64,000 nt of DNA, taken from Arthrobacter yangruifuii. GTDB lineage: Bacteria; Actinomycetota; Actinomycetes; Actinomycetales; Micrococcaceae. Where the stretch lies: positions 1 through 64,000 of the forward strand of contig NZ_VTFX01000002.1 of NCBI RefSeq assembly GCF_009192775.1, written 5' to 3'. The notes under the pieces are model-generated. The model saw only the letters and a list, made by a program, of their open reading frames with translations. It was not told the origin of the DNA and did no database searches. The translations under genes were made by a program, and so were the position numbers. The stretch's first letter is position 1. Every line of letters starts with the position of its first letter. This document shows, piece after piece, positions 1 to 9,147 of the stretch.

Positions 1-218
1 CAGCACCTGGACGGACACGACTTCAAACGGTCCGTCAAAGTATAAAGGGTGTTGTGATCATGCTGCTTGCGTCCACTATGTGGTTCCCGGACAACAACCC
101 GTTGTTGCCGTGGAACGAAACACTATATTTGAATATCACTTCGTCTTGACGACGTGTTGTGACCATTGTTTTCCCCACGCATGCCCTGGGTTTTTGGGTG
201 TGTGGTGCGGGTGGAAGG
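1..218 (+). other. 23S-5S rRNA intergenic spacer (3' part)
   Basis: This stretch lies directly upstream of a 5S rRNA gene and carries no convincing coding frame. Its layout fits the spacer between 23S and 5S genes of an actinobacterial rRNA operon, so the window starts inside an rrn operon. The 23S gene itself is not in the window as far as I can see. The assignment is inferred from position and general resemblance to Arthrobacter spacers. Confidence 0.55.
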
Positions 219-337
219 GTTACGGCGGTCATAGCGTGGGGGAAACGCCCGGTCCCATTCCGAACCCGGAAGCTAAGACCCACAGCGCCGATGGTACTGC
301 ATCCGGGAGGATGTGGGAGAGTAGGTCACCGCCGGAC
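219..337 (+). rRNA. rrf: 5S ribosomal RNA
   Basis: The sequence has the standard bacterial 5S architecture: a 5' strand with ggcggt (224-229) pairing with accgcc (328-333), the conserved internal segment CCGAACCCGGAAGCTAAG, and the GATGGTACTGC and GGGAGAGTAGG blocks. Length is about 119 nt, normal for the family. The ends are set from the terminal helix and may be off by one or two bases. A perfect terminator hairpin follows at 353. Confidence 0.97.
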
Positions 338-352
338 AATTTTTGTTGAGAG

Positions 353-387
353 GGTCAGGCCCCGCACCATGTGTGCGGGGCCTGACC
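353..387 (+). terminator. rRNA operon terminator
   Basis: A perfect 15-bp inverted repeat (353-367 with 373-387) encloses a 5-nt loop, catgt. The downstream T-run is weak (tgttt), as is common in high-GC actinobacteria. It ends the rRNA operon. The roughly 350 nt from here to 740 hold no credible gene and no further feature that I can support. Confidence 0.9.
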
Positions 388-740
388 TGTTTAACCCACA
401 CTGTTCTTCTACCCGCAGTGGGGGGGAGGCCGGCAGTCCGCTCTCTGCGCGCCCGCGGTTCCAGGCCAGGAGACCCGGGGCTGCCAAGCGGTCCGGAGGG
501 ACACCGCAGTCGAGACAAATATCACCCGCGGGCGGAGAGCGGGGTCTTACCCCGGCTGGGGAACAGGCCGGGGGAGAGCAAAAACGCTGGCTAGCCGGCG
601 TCCTCCACAACGATCCCTCCGCTGCGGGGCCGGGCCGCCGCCGTCGTTGTTCTCCCGGCAGTATTCGTTCGGCTTCCGGTAGTTGGAGGGGCGATTGCGG
701 CGCTGCAGCCCTCACCGGCGTACCTCTGCGGTTTCTCTAC

Positions 741-746
741 TAGGCT
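741..746 (+). promoter_or_regulatory. -10 box of a leaderless transcript
   Basis: TAGGCT is followed by 7 nt and then the ATG at 754, so transcription is expected to begin at or beside the start codon. No Shine-Dalgarno sequence precedes that ATG. No strong -35 is visible, which is usual for actinobacterial TANNNT promoters. Confidence 0.55.
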
Positions 747-753
747 TAGACCC

Positions 754-1527
754 ATGCGTATTGCTCGATTTGTACAGGACAGCGACCCCGCCTTCGGCGT
801 GGTCGGCGGAGAAGAAGGCAGCGAAGAAATCGCCGTCATTAAGGGCGACCCGTTCTTTTCGGGCGTCCAGCTGACGGGGGAGCGGCACAAACTGGAGGAC
901 GTCCGGCTGCTGGCCCCGATCATCCCGCGAAGCAAAGTGGTCGGCATCGGCCGCAACTATGCGGATCATGCCAGCGAAATGGGAAACGAGGTGCCGCCGG
1001 CGCCGCTGATGTTCCTCAAGCCCAACACCTCGGTGATCGGCCCGAATGATCCCGTGGTGCTGCCCTCCTTCTCGGACGAGGTCTCCTACGAAGCTGAACT
1101 CGCCGTCGTCATTGGCCGTATCTGCAAGGATGTCCCGATCGAACGCGTGGACGAAGTCATCTTCGGCTACACCTGTGCGAATGACCTGACGGCCCGCGAT
1201 GCCCAGCGCACCGATGGCCAGTGGGCCCGTGCCAAGGGCTTTGACACCTCCTGCCCGCTTGGACCGTGGATTGAAACCGAGCTGGATCCCGAGAACACCG
1301 CGGTGCGCGGCTACCTCAACGGCGAGCTGGTCCAGGACGGCAACACGAACTCGATGATCTGGGGCGTCAAGGAACTTGTGTCCTACGTGTCGCAGGCGTT
1401 CACCCTGCTGCCCGGCGACGTCATCCTTACCGGAACCCCGGCCGGCGTGGGCATCATCAGCGACGGCGAACGCTTCGAGGTCGACATTGAAGGCATTGGC
1501 CGGCTGACCAACACCGTCCGCAGCTGA
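754..1527 (+). CDS. Fumarylacetoacetate hydrolase family protein
   Basis: The 257-residue product matches the single-domain FAH family (2-hydroxyhepta-2,4-diene-1,7-dioate isomerase, acylpyruvase and oxaloacetate decarboxylase relatives). These are metal-dependent cytosolic enzymes acting on 2-oxo diacids or acylpyruvates. Visible signatures are GIGRNYADHASE after about residue 65, the metal-ligand segment YEAELAVVIG, and the CANDLTARDAQ motif. The C-terminal GTPAGVG segment is also typical. The N-terminal 60 residues form the short lid domain. The exact substrate cannot be read from sequence. The gene overlaps the next one by one base (TGATG), so the pair is probably cotranscribed. Confidence 0.9.
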   Translation: MRIARFVQDSDPAFGVVGGEEGSEEIAVIKGDPFFSGVQLTGERHKLEDVRLLAPIIPRSKVVGIGRNYADHASEMGNEVPPAPLMFLKPNTSVIGPNDPVVLPSFSDEVSYEAELAVVIGRICKDVPIERVDEVIFGYTCANDLTARDAQRTDGQWARAKGFDTSCPLGPWIETELDPENTAVRGYLNGELVQDGNTNSMIWGVKELVSYVSQAFTLLPGDVILTGTPAGVGIISDGERFEVDIEGIGRLTNTVRS

Positions 1528-2129
1528 TGCCGCACGGAGCGGTCCGGGAGACCGCACGGACAATGGTGGGGGCAGCGCTCATCTGGTCCCTGGTTCTCCT
1601 GGCCGCTCCGTTTCTCAGCTTTGCACCCGGCGCCGCCCTGCCGTGGGGAGTGGGTGCTGCCCTGCTGATGGGAGTGTTCCCGGCGGTCCTGGTGTTCTGG
1701 CTGGAGCGGCGCAATGACCTGCGCCGGCTGCCGCCGTCATCCCTTCCGCCCACGGTGCTGGGCACGGCGGCACTGGCCTTTATGTTCCAGCGGATCATTC
1801 TCTGGCTGCAGGGACCGCTGGCGCTCTCGGCGGCGGTTTTCGCCCTGTTGGCCGCCGCCGTCGTCCTGCTCATCGCCAATGCCTTCACCTCCTGGTCCTG
1901 GCTGGACCTCAGCCTGGGGGCGGGTGCGGTGATCCTGGGGGTGACGACGGCGCTGCTGCTCCCGGGACTGTGGGGCAGCCTTGCCGGGATCCTCGCCGGA
2001 GCTGTTCCCGCGGTGTCCCTCGCGGTGAGGCTGCGGCACGGGAGCCCGCGAACCCGGCTTGCCGCCGGCGCGGCCGGAGCGGCAGCAGGCGGGGGAATCT
2101 TCCTCTGGCTGCTGGCCTACGCGTCCTAA
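1527..2129 (+). CDS. Hypothetical multi-pass membrane protein
   Basis: This 200-residue protein is dominated by hydrophobic segments: about six or seven predicted membrane helices from residue 13 to the C-terminus, separated by short loops such as ERRNDLRR and RLRHGSPRTR. I recognise no family motif, so no function is given. The start codon overlaps the upstream stop (TGATG at 1525-1529), which suggests translational coupling to the FAH-family gene. A later ATG at 1563, just before the first helix, is an alternative start. The minus-strand frames here are lower quality. Confidence 0.75.
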   Translation: MPHGAVRETARTMVGAALIWSLVLLAAPFLSFAPGAALPWGVGAALLMGVFPAVLVFWLERRNDLRRLPPSSLPPTVLGTAALAFMFQRIILWLQGPLALSAAVFALLAAAVVLLIANAFTSWSWLDLSLGAGAVILGVTTALLLPGLWGSLAGILAGAVPAVSLAVRLRHGSPRTRLAAGAAGAAAGGGIFLWLLAYAS

Positions 2130-2152
2130 GGCGGCCGGCGGACGGAAGAGTC

Positions 2153-2158
2153 TAAACT
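2153..2158 (+). promoter_or_regulatory. -10 box for gltX
   Basis: TAAACT lies 9 nt before the gltX ATG at 2168. Transcription would begin only a few bases upstream of the ATG, leaving little or no leader. Confidence 0.5.
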
Positions 2159-2167
2159 GGAAGCATC

Positions 2168-3685
2168 ATGACAAACGCTCCCACTCCCTTAGCCGACCTT
2201 CCCACCGTTACCGATGACACACCCGTGCGTGTGCGCTTCTGCCCCTCTCCCACGGGCACCCCGCACGTCGGCCTCATCCGGACAGCCCTCTTCAACTGGG
2301 CCTATGCCAAGCACACCAAGGGCACCATGGTGTTCCGCATCGAGGACACCGACACCGCCCGCGACAGCGAGGAAAGCTACCTCCAGCTCCTCGACGCGCT
2401 GAAATGGCTCGGCATCACGTGGGATGAAGGCGTGGAGGTGGGCGGCCCGCACGAACCGTACCGGCAGTCCCAGCGCGGCGACATCTATCAGGACGTCATC
2501 GCGAAGCTGCGCGAGGCCGGCTACGTCTACGAGTCCTACTCCACCCCGGAGGAAATCGAGGCACGCCACCGCGCCGCCGGCCGTGACATCAAGCTCGGTT
2601 ATGACAACTATGACCGCGACCTGACTCCGGAACAGATCGAAGCCTTCCGGGCCGAAGGCCGCTCACCGGTGCTGCGCGTCCGGATGCCGGATGAAGACAT
2701 CACCTTCACGGACCTGGTCCGCGGCGAGATCACCTTCAAGGCCGGAACCGTTCCCGACTTCGTGGTGGTCCGGGCGAACGGAGCACCGCTCTACACCTTG
2801 GTCAACCCGGTGGACGATGCCCTCATGGGCATCACCCACATCCTGCGCGGCGAGGACCTGCTCTCCTCCACCCCGCGCCAGGTGGCCCTCTACCGGGCCC
2901 TGATCGACGTCGGCGTGGCCAAGTACATGCCCCTGTTCGGACACCTCCCGTACGTGATGGGTGCCGGCAACAAGAAGCTGTCCAAGCGCGATCCGGAGTC
3001 CAGCCTCTTCCTGCACCGGGAACGCGGCTTCATCCCCGAAGGCCTGCTGAATTACCTGTCCCTGCTGGGCTGGTCGCTCTCCGCCGACGAGGACATCTTC
3101 ACGGTGGACCAGCTGGTGGAGAACTTCGACATCCACAACGTGCTGGCCAACCCCGCACGCTTTGACCTGAAGAAGGCCGAGGCCATCAACGGTACCCACG
3201 TCCGGATGCTCGAGGCCGAAGACTTCCGCAACCGCCTGGTCCCGTACCTGCAGCAGGCCGGCCTGGTAGGGGAGGCCCTCACGCCCCGCGAAGAGGAAAT
3301 CCTGACCGAGGCGGCACCGCTGGTGCAGGAACGCATCACCCTGCTGGGCGAGGCACCGGAGATGCTCGGTTTCCTGTTCAAGGCCGACGACGCCGTCGAC
3401 GTTGCCGCTGATGCACGGAAGGGCCTGCCGGCGAACCTGGCCGAGGTGCTGGACGCCGCCCTGGCGGCCCTGGAATCGGTCACCGACTGGACGGCGGAGA
3501 CCATCCAGGCTGCGCTGCGCCAGGCACTGGTGGAGGACATGGGGATCAAGCCGCGGCTGGCCTTCGGTCCGGTCCGCACGGCGGTGTCCGGGCGCCGGAT
3601 CTCGCCGCCCCTGTTCGAATCCATGGTCATCCTCGGCCGGGAATCCTCCCTCGCACGGATCCGCGCCTTCCGCGCCGCAGCGTAA
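2168..3685 (+). CDS. gltX: Glutamyl-tRNA synthetase
   Basis: The 505-residue protein charges tRNA-Glu with glutamate (class I aminoacyl-tRNA synthetase, cytosol). The HIGH-type motif PTGTPHVGL is at about residues 28-36 and the KMSKS-type motif KKLSKRD at about residues 266-272. Length fits bacterial GltX. The C-terminal anticodon-binding helical region runs from about residue 330. The ATG at 2168 starts the protein just before the Rossmann core. A HAD phosphatase gene follows after 9 nt, and tRNA-Gln and tRNA-Glu genes lie about 0.9 kb downstream. Many actinobacteria use a non-discriminating GltX together with GatCAB; I did not try to judge that here. Confidence 0.98.
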   Translation: MTNAPTPLADLPTVTDDTPVRVRFCPSPTGTPHVGLIRTALFNWAYAKHTKGTMVFRIEDTDTARDSEESYLQLLDALKWLGITWDEGVEVGGPHEPYRQSQRGDIYQDVIAKLREAGYVYESYSTPEEIEARHRAAGRDIKLGYDNYDRDLTPEQIEAFRAEGRSPVLRVRMPDEDITFTDLVRGEITFKAGTVPDFVVVRANGAPLYTLVNPVDDALMGITHILRGEDLLSSTPRQVALYRALIDVGVAKYMPLFGHLPYVMGAGNKKLSKRDPESSLFLHRERGFIPEGLLNYLSLLGWSLSADEDIFTVDQLVENFDIHNVLANPARFDLKKAEAINGTHVRMLEAEDFRNRLVPYLQQAGLVGEALTPREEEILTEAAPLVQERITLLGEAPEMLGFLFKADDAVDVAADARKGLPANLAEVLDAALAALESVTDWTAETIQAALRQALVEDMGIKPRLAFGPVRTAVSGRRISPPLFESMVILGRESSLARIRAFRAAA

Positions 3686-3694
3686 GGAACCATC

Positions 3695-4420
3695 ATGGGC
3701 AGGTCCGTTGATGCAGTGCTGTTCGATATCGACGAGACACTCATTGACCTGCAGGCCGCCATGGGCAGCACACTGCAGGCAGTCAGTGCCACTGACCTGA
3801 CCCATTTCTCGGCGGCGGACTGGGAGGCGTATACCTCCCTGTTCGCCGCCGACCCGCAGGGGCACTACGACGCTTATCTGGCCGGCCGGGTGGGTTTTGC
3901 CGACCAGCGCGTACTGCGCCTGCAGCACGCCCGTGAAGAGGCCGGCCTGGCGCCGCTGGACAGCGACGCCGCCCGCGCCTGGAATGACGCGTATGAGCAG
4001 ACCCTGCCGCAGTACTTCCAGGCCTTCGACGACGTCGTCCCGCTCCTGGACGCCCTGGAGGCACGCGGTATCGCGTACGGGGCCGTCAGCAACAACGTCC
4101 ACGATTACCAGCGCGCAAAGCTCGACGCCGCGGGGCTGGAGCGGATCAAAGTCCTGGTGGGCATCGACACCGTCGGCGTGGCCAAGCCCGACCCCGCGAT
4201 TTTCCATGAGGGAGTGCGCCTGCTCGGCAGCACACCGCAGCGCAGTGCCTATGTGGGGGACAATCTGGTGGTGGACGGAATCGGGGCGGCCAATGCCGGC
4301 CTGCTGGGCGTCTGGCTGGACCGGGCAGACAACCCTTCTCCGGTGCGGACCGACGGCGCGGTGGTGCCGCCGGAGGTCTCTTCCATCGCTTCCCTGGGGG
4401 AGCTGCTGGACCTGGTGTGA
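3695..4420 (+). CDS. HAD-family hydrolase (phosphatase)
   Basis: This 241-residue protein carries the four HAD motifs: LFDIDETL with nucleophile Asp11 and acid/base Asp13, the Ser of AVSNN (motif II), the Lys of KPDPAIF (motif III), and GDNLVVDG (motif IV). A helical cap lies between motifs I and II, as in subfamily IA phosphatases. Substrate is unknown. It starts 9 nt after gltX and is probably in the same transcript. A tRNA promoter begins 19 nt past its stop codon. Confidence 0.92.
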   Translation: MGRSVDAVLFDIDETLIDLQAAMGSTLQAVSATDLTHFSAADWEAYTSLFAADPQGHYDAYLAGRVGFADQRVLRLQHAREEAGLAPLDSDAARAWNDAYEQTLPQYFQAFDDVVPLLDALEARGIAYGAVSNNVHDYQRAKLDAAGLERIKVLVGIDTVGVAKPDPAIFHEGVRLLGSTPQRSAYVGDNLVVDGIGAANAGLLGVWLDRADNPSPVRTDGAVVPPEVSSIASLGELLDLV

Positions 4421-4438
4421 GGGCGCGCGAAGCCCGTT

Positions 4439-4467
4439 TTGTACTTGGTCCGAAACCCGTGTATAGT
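4439..4467 (+). promoter_or_regulatory. Promoter of the tRNA-Gln/tRNA-Glu unit
   Basis: TTGTAC (-35, 4439-4444) and TATAGT (-10, 4462-4467) are separated by 17 bp, the best sigma-70-type promoter in this region. It sits 65 bp before tRNA-Gln and can drive both tRNAs to the terminator at 4808. Confidence 0.75.
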
Positions 4468-4531
4468 TATATCTCGTGCTGAGGGGCTGCGGCCGAGGAT
4501 AACTCCTCGAGAAGCAGCCGAAAAAGCGCAG

Positions 4532-4603
4532 TGGGATATGGTGTAATTGGCAACACATCGGTTTCTGGTACCGACATTCTAGGTTCGAGTCCTGGTATCC
4601 CAG
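4532..4603 (+). tRNA. tRNA-Gln (anticodon CTG)
   Basis: The acceptor stem tgggata (4532-4538) pairs with tatccca (4596-4602), with discriminator G4603. The anticodon stem tcggt/accga encloses the loop ttctggt, giving anticodon CTG. The T-arm GGTTCGAGTCC is present. CCA is not encoded. Confidence 0.96.
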
Positions 4604-4728
4604 CGGTAATCAATTTGTGGCTTAGCCCGGATTGGTCTCCTTGGAAAGAATGTGAAATACTCTTTCCGCCGGTTCTTCGAAACCGGCAAGGAAGTGCACG
4701 GGGAAGTTCCTCCCGGAGCACTGTACAC

Positions 4729-4801
4729 GGCCCCATCGTATAGCGGCCTAGTACGCTGCCCTCTCACGGCGGTAACGCGGGTTCGAATCCCGCTGGGGTC
4801 A
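4729..4801 (+). tRNA. tRNA-Glu (anticodon CTC)
   Basis: The acceptor stem ggcccca (4729-4735) pairs with tggggtc (4794-4800) with one G-U pair; discriminator is A4801. The anticodon loop is ctctcac, giving CTC, and the T-arm GGGTTCGAATCCC is canonical. It lies 125 nt downstream of tRNA-Gln, in the same transcription unit and close to gltX. Confidence 0.96.
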
Positions 4802-4807
4802 CAACTC

Positions 4808-4847
4808 ACCGGCTCCGGACATTATGTCCGGGGCCGGTTTTGTTTTT
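4808..4847 (+). terminator. Rho-independent terminator after tRNA-Glu
   Basis: A 14-bp stem (4808-4821 with 4825-4838, one G-U pair) closes a tta loop and is followed by the T-rich tail tttgtttttcc. It is a strong intrinsic terminator for the tRNA transcript. Confidence 0.92.
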
Positions 4848-4936
4848 CCCGGGTCTTTTCCGGGCCGGCCGCGCTCCGGCACCGCCACGCGCCGTGCTAA
4901 TTTCGAAAACCGTATCCGCATCATGACCGGAGGAAC

Positions 4937-5947
4937 ATGCCGCTCGACGCCCGAACCGTGGACCAGCTCGATGAGAAGGCTCTCCTGGCCCGGATTTTTC
5001 CGCGTCTGGGTCCGGACACCGCCCTGCTGGGACCCGGAGACGACGCCGCCGTCATCGCGGCGCCGGACGGCCGAACAGTGATTTCCATCGACACCCTCGT
5101 TGAGGATGCCGATTTCCGCCTGCTCTGGCCCTGCGGCTACCGCACCTCCGGGTTCGACGTCGGCTGGAAGTGCGTGGCACAAAACGTCTCCGACATCCGT
5201 GCCATGGGCGCCGTGCCTACTTCGCTGGTGGTCAGCCTGACCCTGCCCGGCACCACGGAAGTGTCCTGGGTGGAGGATCTTGCCGAGGGTCTCGCGGCCG
5301 GAATTGCCTCGCTGGCCTTCGAGAACTGTTCAGTGGTGGGCGGAGACCTGGGCCGCGGCAGCCAGATTGTGGTGACGGCGGCCGTTACGGGTGATCTGCA
5401 GGGCAGGCGGCCGGTTCTGCGGTCAGGAGCACGCCCGGGGGACATCCTGGCACACGTAGGATCGCTGGGCCTCGCAGCGGGCGGCCTGGCGGTGCTGGAG
5501 AGCGGTCTGGAGCTTGCCGACCCCGCCGGAGCGGAAGATGTGGAGCTGGGGAGCCTGGCCCTGGCGCAGCTTCGCCCCCGGCCGCCGTACGCTGCCGCAG
5601 GTCCTGCGGCAGCAGCCGCAGGCGCCACCGCCATGCTGGACGTCTCCGACGGGCTGGTGCGGGATGCCGGACGCATCGCCCGCGCCTCAGGCGTGGCTAT
5701 TGACCTTGACGCCGGCTATCTCAGCTCACGTGCGGAGATGCTGGCTCCGGCGGCAGGCCGGCTGGGGGCCGATCCGCTGGAATGGGTCTTGGGCGGGGGA
5801 GAGGACCACGGTCTGCTGGCCACCTTCGGACCCGAGGCGATCCTGCCGAAGGGGTTTATCCGGCTCGGCGAAGTACACGGCGGCGAGGGCGTCACGTTCG
5901 GCGGCGAGGAGCCGCCTGCCACCGGATGGGACCATTTCGCAGGCTGA
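4937..5947 (+). CDS. thiL: Thiamine-monophosphate kinase
   Basis: The 336-residue product phosphorylates thiamine monophosphate to thiamine pyrophosphate, the last step of thiamine cofactor synthesis. ThiL/PurM-fold signatures are visible: LGPGDDAAV near residue 30, the SIDTLVEDADF metal-site segment at about 52-62, DVSDGLVRDAG near 235, and GGGEDHGLLA near 285. Length is typical. A ggagg Shine-Dalgarno sequence (4929-4933) supports the ATG at 4937. It converges on the IclR-type regulator, with 29 nt between stops. Confidence 0.95.
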   Translation: MPLDARTVDQLDEKALLARIFPRLGPDTALLGPGDDAAVIAAPDGRTVISIDTLVEDADFRLLWPCGYRTSGFDVGWKCVAQNVSDIRAMGAVPTSLVVSLTLPGTTEVSWVEDLAEGLAAGIASLAFENCSVVGGDLGRGSQIVVTAAVTGDLQGRRPVLRSGARPGDILAHVGSLGLAAGGLAVLESGLELADPAGAEDVELGSLALAQLRPRPPYAAAGPAAAAAGATAMLDVSDGLVRDAGRIARASGVAIDLDAGYLSSRAEMLAPAAGRLGADPLEWVLGGGEDHGLLATFGPEAILPKGFIRLGEVHGGEGVTFGGEEPPATGWDHFAG

Positions 5948-5976
5948 CGCCCGCGCCGAAGGCTCCCAATATAGGG

Positions 5977-6696
5977 TTACTCGCCGCCCTTGCGCAGCGC
6001 TTCGGTCAGCTGGGCTGCGGCCTTGGCCACCACTTCGGCATGGACGCGGCCGGGCTGGCGGGTGAGGCGTTCGATGGGTCCGGAGATGGAGACGGCGGCA
6101 ATCACCCGGCCGGAGGGTCCGCGCACCGGAGCGGACACGGAGGCCACCCCCGGCTCGCGTTCGCCCAGGCTCTGCGCCCAGCCACGGCGCCGGACGCCGG
6201 CCAGGACCGTGGGGGTGAACCGGGCGTTGTGCAGGCCCTCGATGAGGCGGTCATGGTCTTCCCAGGCGAGCAGGCACTGCGCCGCGGAGCCGGCCTTCAT
6301 AGACAGCTGGGTGCCCACGGGAATGGTGTCCCGCAGGCCGATGGGGCGTTCCGCCGAGGCCACGCAGACCCGCCATTCGCCCTGGCGTCGGAAGACCTGG
6401 GAACTCTCGCCCGTGGCATCGCGCAGGGATAAAAGCACCGGGCCGGCGGAGGCAATGAGGCGGTCTTCTCCGGCGGCGGAGGCAAGCTCCACCAGGCGGC
6501 TGCCCAGGACAAACCGGCCCTGCATGTCCCGTCCCACCAGGCGGTGGTGCACCAGCGCCAGCGCCAGCCGGTGCACGGTGGGCCGGGCCAGTCCCGTGGC
6601 GGAGACCAGCTGCGCCAGCGTGGTGGGACCGGCCTCCAGTGCGTCCAGCACCATGGCCGCTTTATCGATAACGCCTACCCCGCTTGATGTGTCCAT
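5977..6696 (-). CDS. ndgR: IclR-family transcriptional regulator (NdgR/LtbR type)
   Basis: This 239-residue protein has an N-terminal winged helix (helix-turn-helix around LAQLVSATGLARPTVHRLAL, residues 29-48) and a C-terminal IclR effector domain. It is divergent from leuCD. Regulators of this type next to leuCD are known as LtbR in Corynebacterium and NdgR in Streptomyces, where they repress leucine and tryptophan genes; that role is inferred from synteny. The ATG at 6696 is chosen because the domain starts just after it and the upstream extension covers the intergenic operator. The name is given by analogy. Confidence 0.9.
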   Translation of the reverse strand: MDTSSGVGVIDKAAMVLDALEAGPTTLAQLVSATGLARPTVHRLALALVHHRLVGRDMQGRFVLGSRLVELASAAGEDRLIASAGPVLLSLRDATGESSQVFRRQGEWRVCVASAERPIGLRDTIPVGTQLSMKAGSAAQCLLAWEDHDRLIEGLHNARFTPTVLAGVRRRGWAQSLGEREPGVASVSAPVRGPSGRVIAAVSISGPIERLTRQPGRVHAEVVAKAAAQLTEALRKGGE

Positions 6697-6711
6697 GAAA
6701 TGATACTGCCG

Positions 6712-6726
6712 TCTCACTATCTGAGA
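6712..6726. promoter_or_regulatory. Candidate NdgR/LtbR operator
   Basis: The inverted repeat tctca-N5-tgaga lies in the 110-bp divergent spacer, 16 bp from the regulator start and 80 bp from leuC. Its position suits repression of both genes. Binding is inferred. Confidence 0.45.
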
Positions 6727-6806
6727 TGCAAATTGAAAAGGTGGCGCCGCCGCCCCGCCTGCTGGTTCTCTTAAGGCCAAAGGAAAGACAACGAGGGGTA
6801 CCTGAT

Positions 6807-8258
6807 ATGGGTGAGCATGTGGCTGGCAGGACACTCGCACAGAAGGTGTGGGACGAGCACGTAATCCGCAAGGGGGAGGACGGTGCTCCTGATCTGCTCT
6901 ACATCGATCTCCACCTCGTCCACGAGGTGACCTCACCGCAGGCCTTCGAGGGCCTGCGGCTGTCCGGCCGCGGACTGCGCCGCCCGGACCTGACCATAGC
7001 CACCGAGGACCACAACACGCCTACGCTGGCGATCGACAAGCCGATTGCGGATCCGGTGAGCCGCACCCAGATTGAAACGCTGCGGGCCAACTGCGCCGAG
7101 TTCGGCGTGCGGCTGCATCCGCTCGGCGACGCAGAGCAGGGCATTGTCCATGTGGTCGGCCCGCAGCTGGGGCTGACCCAGCCCGGGCTCACGGTGGTCT
7201 GCGGAGATTCCCACACCTCGACGCACGGGGCCTTCGGGGCACTGGCAATGGGCATCGGAACCTCCGAGGTTGAGCACGTGATGGCCACCCAGACACTGTC
7301 CCTGAAGCCTTTCAAGACCATGGCGATCAACGTCGAAGGCACCCTGCGCCCCGGAGTCACATCCAAGGACATCATCCTCGCGGTGATTGCCCGGATCGGC
7401 ACCGGCGGGGGCCAGGGCTACGTGCTGGAATACCGAGGCTCGGCCATCCGCGCCCTGTCGATGGAAGCACGCATGACCATCTGCAACATGTCCATCGAAG
7501 CCGGCGCGCGGGCCGGGATGGTGGCGCCGGACGAAACCACCTTCGCCTACCTCAAGGACCGCCCGCACGCGCCGCAGGGCCGGGACTGGGACGCCGCCGT
7601 CGAACACTGGAAGTCCCTCGCCACCGATGAGGACGCCGAGTTTGACGCCGAGGTGTTCCTCGACGCCGACACCCTGGAGCCTTTTGTCACCTGGGGAACC
7701 AACCCGGGCCAGGGGGTTCCGCTCTCCGAAGCCGTGCCCGCCCCCGCGGATTTCAGCAATGAGAATGCCCGCGCCGCCGCGGAACGCGCCCTCGCATACA
7801 TGGATCTGGCCCCCGGAACCGCCATGAAGGACATCCGGGTGGACACGGTCTTCCTCGGCTCCTGCACCAACAGCCGGATCGAAGACCTGCGGATAGCGGC
7901 GGACATCATCCGCGGCCGGCAGAAGGATCCGGCGGTCCGGATGATGGTTGTCCCCGGATCCGCGCGGGTACGCCTGGAAGCCGAGGCGGAAGGCCTGGAC
8001 CGGGTCTTCAAGGACTTCGGTGCGGAATGGCGGTTTGCCGGCTGCTCCATGTGCCTGGGCATGAACCCGGACCAGCTTGAACCGGGGGAGCGCTGCGCCT
8101 CCACCTCCAACCGCAACTTTGAAGGCCGGCAGGGCAAGGGCGGCCGGACCCATCTGGTCTCCCCGGTGGTGGCTGCCGCCACGGCCGTGCGTGGAACCCT
8201 CAGCTCGCCCTCGGACCTTGACCCGCTGCCGGACGCCGTCGTCGGCACCGCAGCCTAG
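6807..8258 (+). CDS. leuC: 3-isopropylmalate dehydratase, large subunit
   Basis: LeuC with LeuD isomerises 2-isopropylmalate to 3-isopropylmalate in leucine synthesis. The 483-residue protein has the aconitase-family 4Fe-4S cysteines in FLGSCTNSR and in GCSMCLGMN, plus [14 protein letters not shown] near residue 130. The ATG at 6807 is preferred over one at 6726: it follows a purine-rich acgagggg site, gives the usual length, and the earlier ATG would overlap the operator. leuD follows after 10 nt. Confidence 0.97.
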   Translation: MGEHVAGRTLAQKVWDEHVIRKGEDGAPDLLYIDLHLVHEVTSPQAFEGLRLSGRGLRRPDLTIATEDHNTPTLAIDKPIADPVSRTQIETLRANCAEFGVRLHPLGDAEQGIVHVVGPQLGLTQPGLTVVCGDSHTSTHGAFGALAMGIGTSEVEHVMATQTLSLKPFKTMAINVEGTLRPGVTSKDIILAVIARIGTGGGQGYVLEYRGSAIRALSMEARMTICNMSIEAGARAGMVAPDETTFAYLKDRPHAPQGRDWDAAVEHWKSLATDEDAEFDAEVFLDADTLEPFVTWGTNPGQGVPLSEAVPAPADFSNENARAAAERALAYMDLAPGTAMKDIRVDTVFLGSCTNSRIEDLRIAADIIRGRQKDPAVRMMVVPGSARVRLEAEAEGLDRVFKDFGAEWRFAGCSMCLGMNPDQLEPGERCASTSNRNFEGRQGKGGRTHLVSPVVAAATAVRGTLSSPSDLDPLPDAVVGTAA

Positions 8259-8268
8259 GAGAACCGCT

Positions 8269-8868
8269 ATGGAAAAAATCACTACCCACACCGGCATCGG
8301 CGTCCCGCTGCGCCAAAGCGACGTAGACACGGACCAGATCATTCCGGCCGTTTACCTCAAGCGGATCACCCGCACGGGATTCGAGGATGCGCTCTTCGCC
8401 GGCTGGCGGAAAAACAAGGACTTCATCCTGAACCAGGAACCCTATGACCGGGGATCCGTCCTGGTGGCCGGCCCCGACTTCGGCACTGGGTCCTCCCGCG
8501 AGCATGCCGTCTGGGCCCTGAAGGACTACGGCTTCCGTGCCGTGCTCTCCTCCCGCTTCGCCGATATTTTCCGCGGCAACGCCGGTAAGCAGGGCCTCGT
8601 GGCAGCGCAGGTGGCGCAGGAGGATATCGAGCTCATCTGGAAAGTCCTCGAAGAGTCCCCGGGTACCGCCGTCACCGTAGACCTGCAGGCCCGCACCGCC
8701 GTCTGCGGCAGCGTCACAGCGCCCTTCGAGATTGACGAGTACACCCGCTGGCGCCTGCTGGAGGGGCTGGACGATATCGCCCTGACCCTGCGCCACGAGT
8801 CCGACATCACCTCCTTCGAAGCCGCACGGCCGTCCTATAAGCCGGCAACCCTGCCGGTCCGGACCTAA
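8269..8868 (+). CDS. leuD: 3-isopropylmalate dehydratase, small subunit
   Basis: The 199-residue LeuD supplies the mobile swivel domain that forms the substrate pocket of the heterodimer. Typical segments are [14 protein letters not shown] near residue 20 and [14 protein letters not shown] near residue 72. An aggag site (8257-8261) overlapping the leuC stop codon supports the ATG at 8269. A GC-rich terminator follows at 8967. Confidence 0.97.
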   Translation: MEKITTHTGIGVPLRQSDVDTDQIIPAVYLKRITRTGFEDALFAGWRKNKDFILNQEPYDRGSVLVAGPDFGTGSSREHAVWALKDYGFRAVLSSRFADIFRGNAGKQGLVAAQVAQEDIELIWKVLEESPGTAVTVDLQARTAVCGSVTAPFEIDEYTRWRLLEGLDDIALTLRHESDITSFEAARPSYKPATLPVRT

Positions 8869-8966
8869 GGCGTCCCCGGCAGGGAACACCGGCCCGGAAA
8901 ACCGTCAGCGGACTGCCGGTTTGCGCCCCGGAGGATTTTCTGCCTCCGCCGCGGCCCCGATAGCAT

Positions 8967-8996
8967 GGATGGGCCCCGCTTCGGCGGGGCCCATCC
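8967..8996 (+). terminator. Terminator after leuCD
   Basis: A perfect 13-bp stem (8967-8979 with 8984-8996) is capped by a ttcg tetraloop, an exceptionally stable hairpin. The T-tail is weak (gcgttt). It separates leuCD from murA and rules out starts for murA that lie within it. Confidence 0.88.
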
Positions 8997-9147
8997 GCGT
9001 TTCCGCCGCAGCGGACATGACCGGAATCACACCGGTCCTGCCCTCCCCGGCGGCGAAGTTATTTCAGTAAGCAGACGCTTGCTCATATGCTTGAGTGCAG
9101 TCTCTTCTTGCTCACGGGGCCAAACTATTTTAGGAAATCAGGTGTTC

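Noticed and set aside
388-740. A gene in the 350-nt gap after the rRNA terminator
   Set aside because: Open frames here lack starts with ribosome sites and have no recognisable product; only the -10 box at its right edge is kept.
2663-4558. A 631-codon open frame on the minus strand opposite gltX and the HAD gene
   Set aside because: It is antisense to two well-supported genes, and its composition follows the third-codon bias of those genes. No domain is visible.
8965-9147. A longer murA start at 8965
   Set aside because: It runs through the leuCD terminator hairpin, and the family begins at the ATG 9148.
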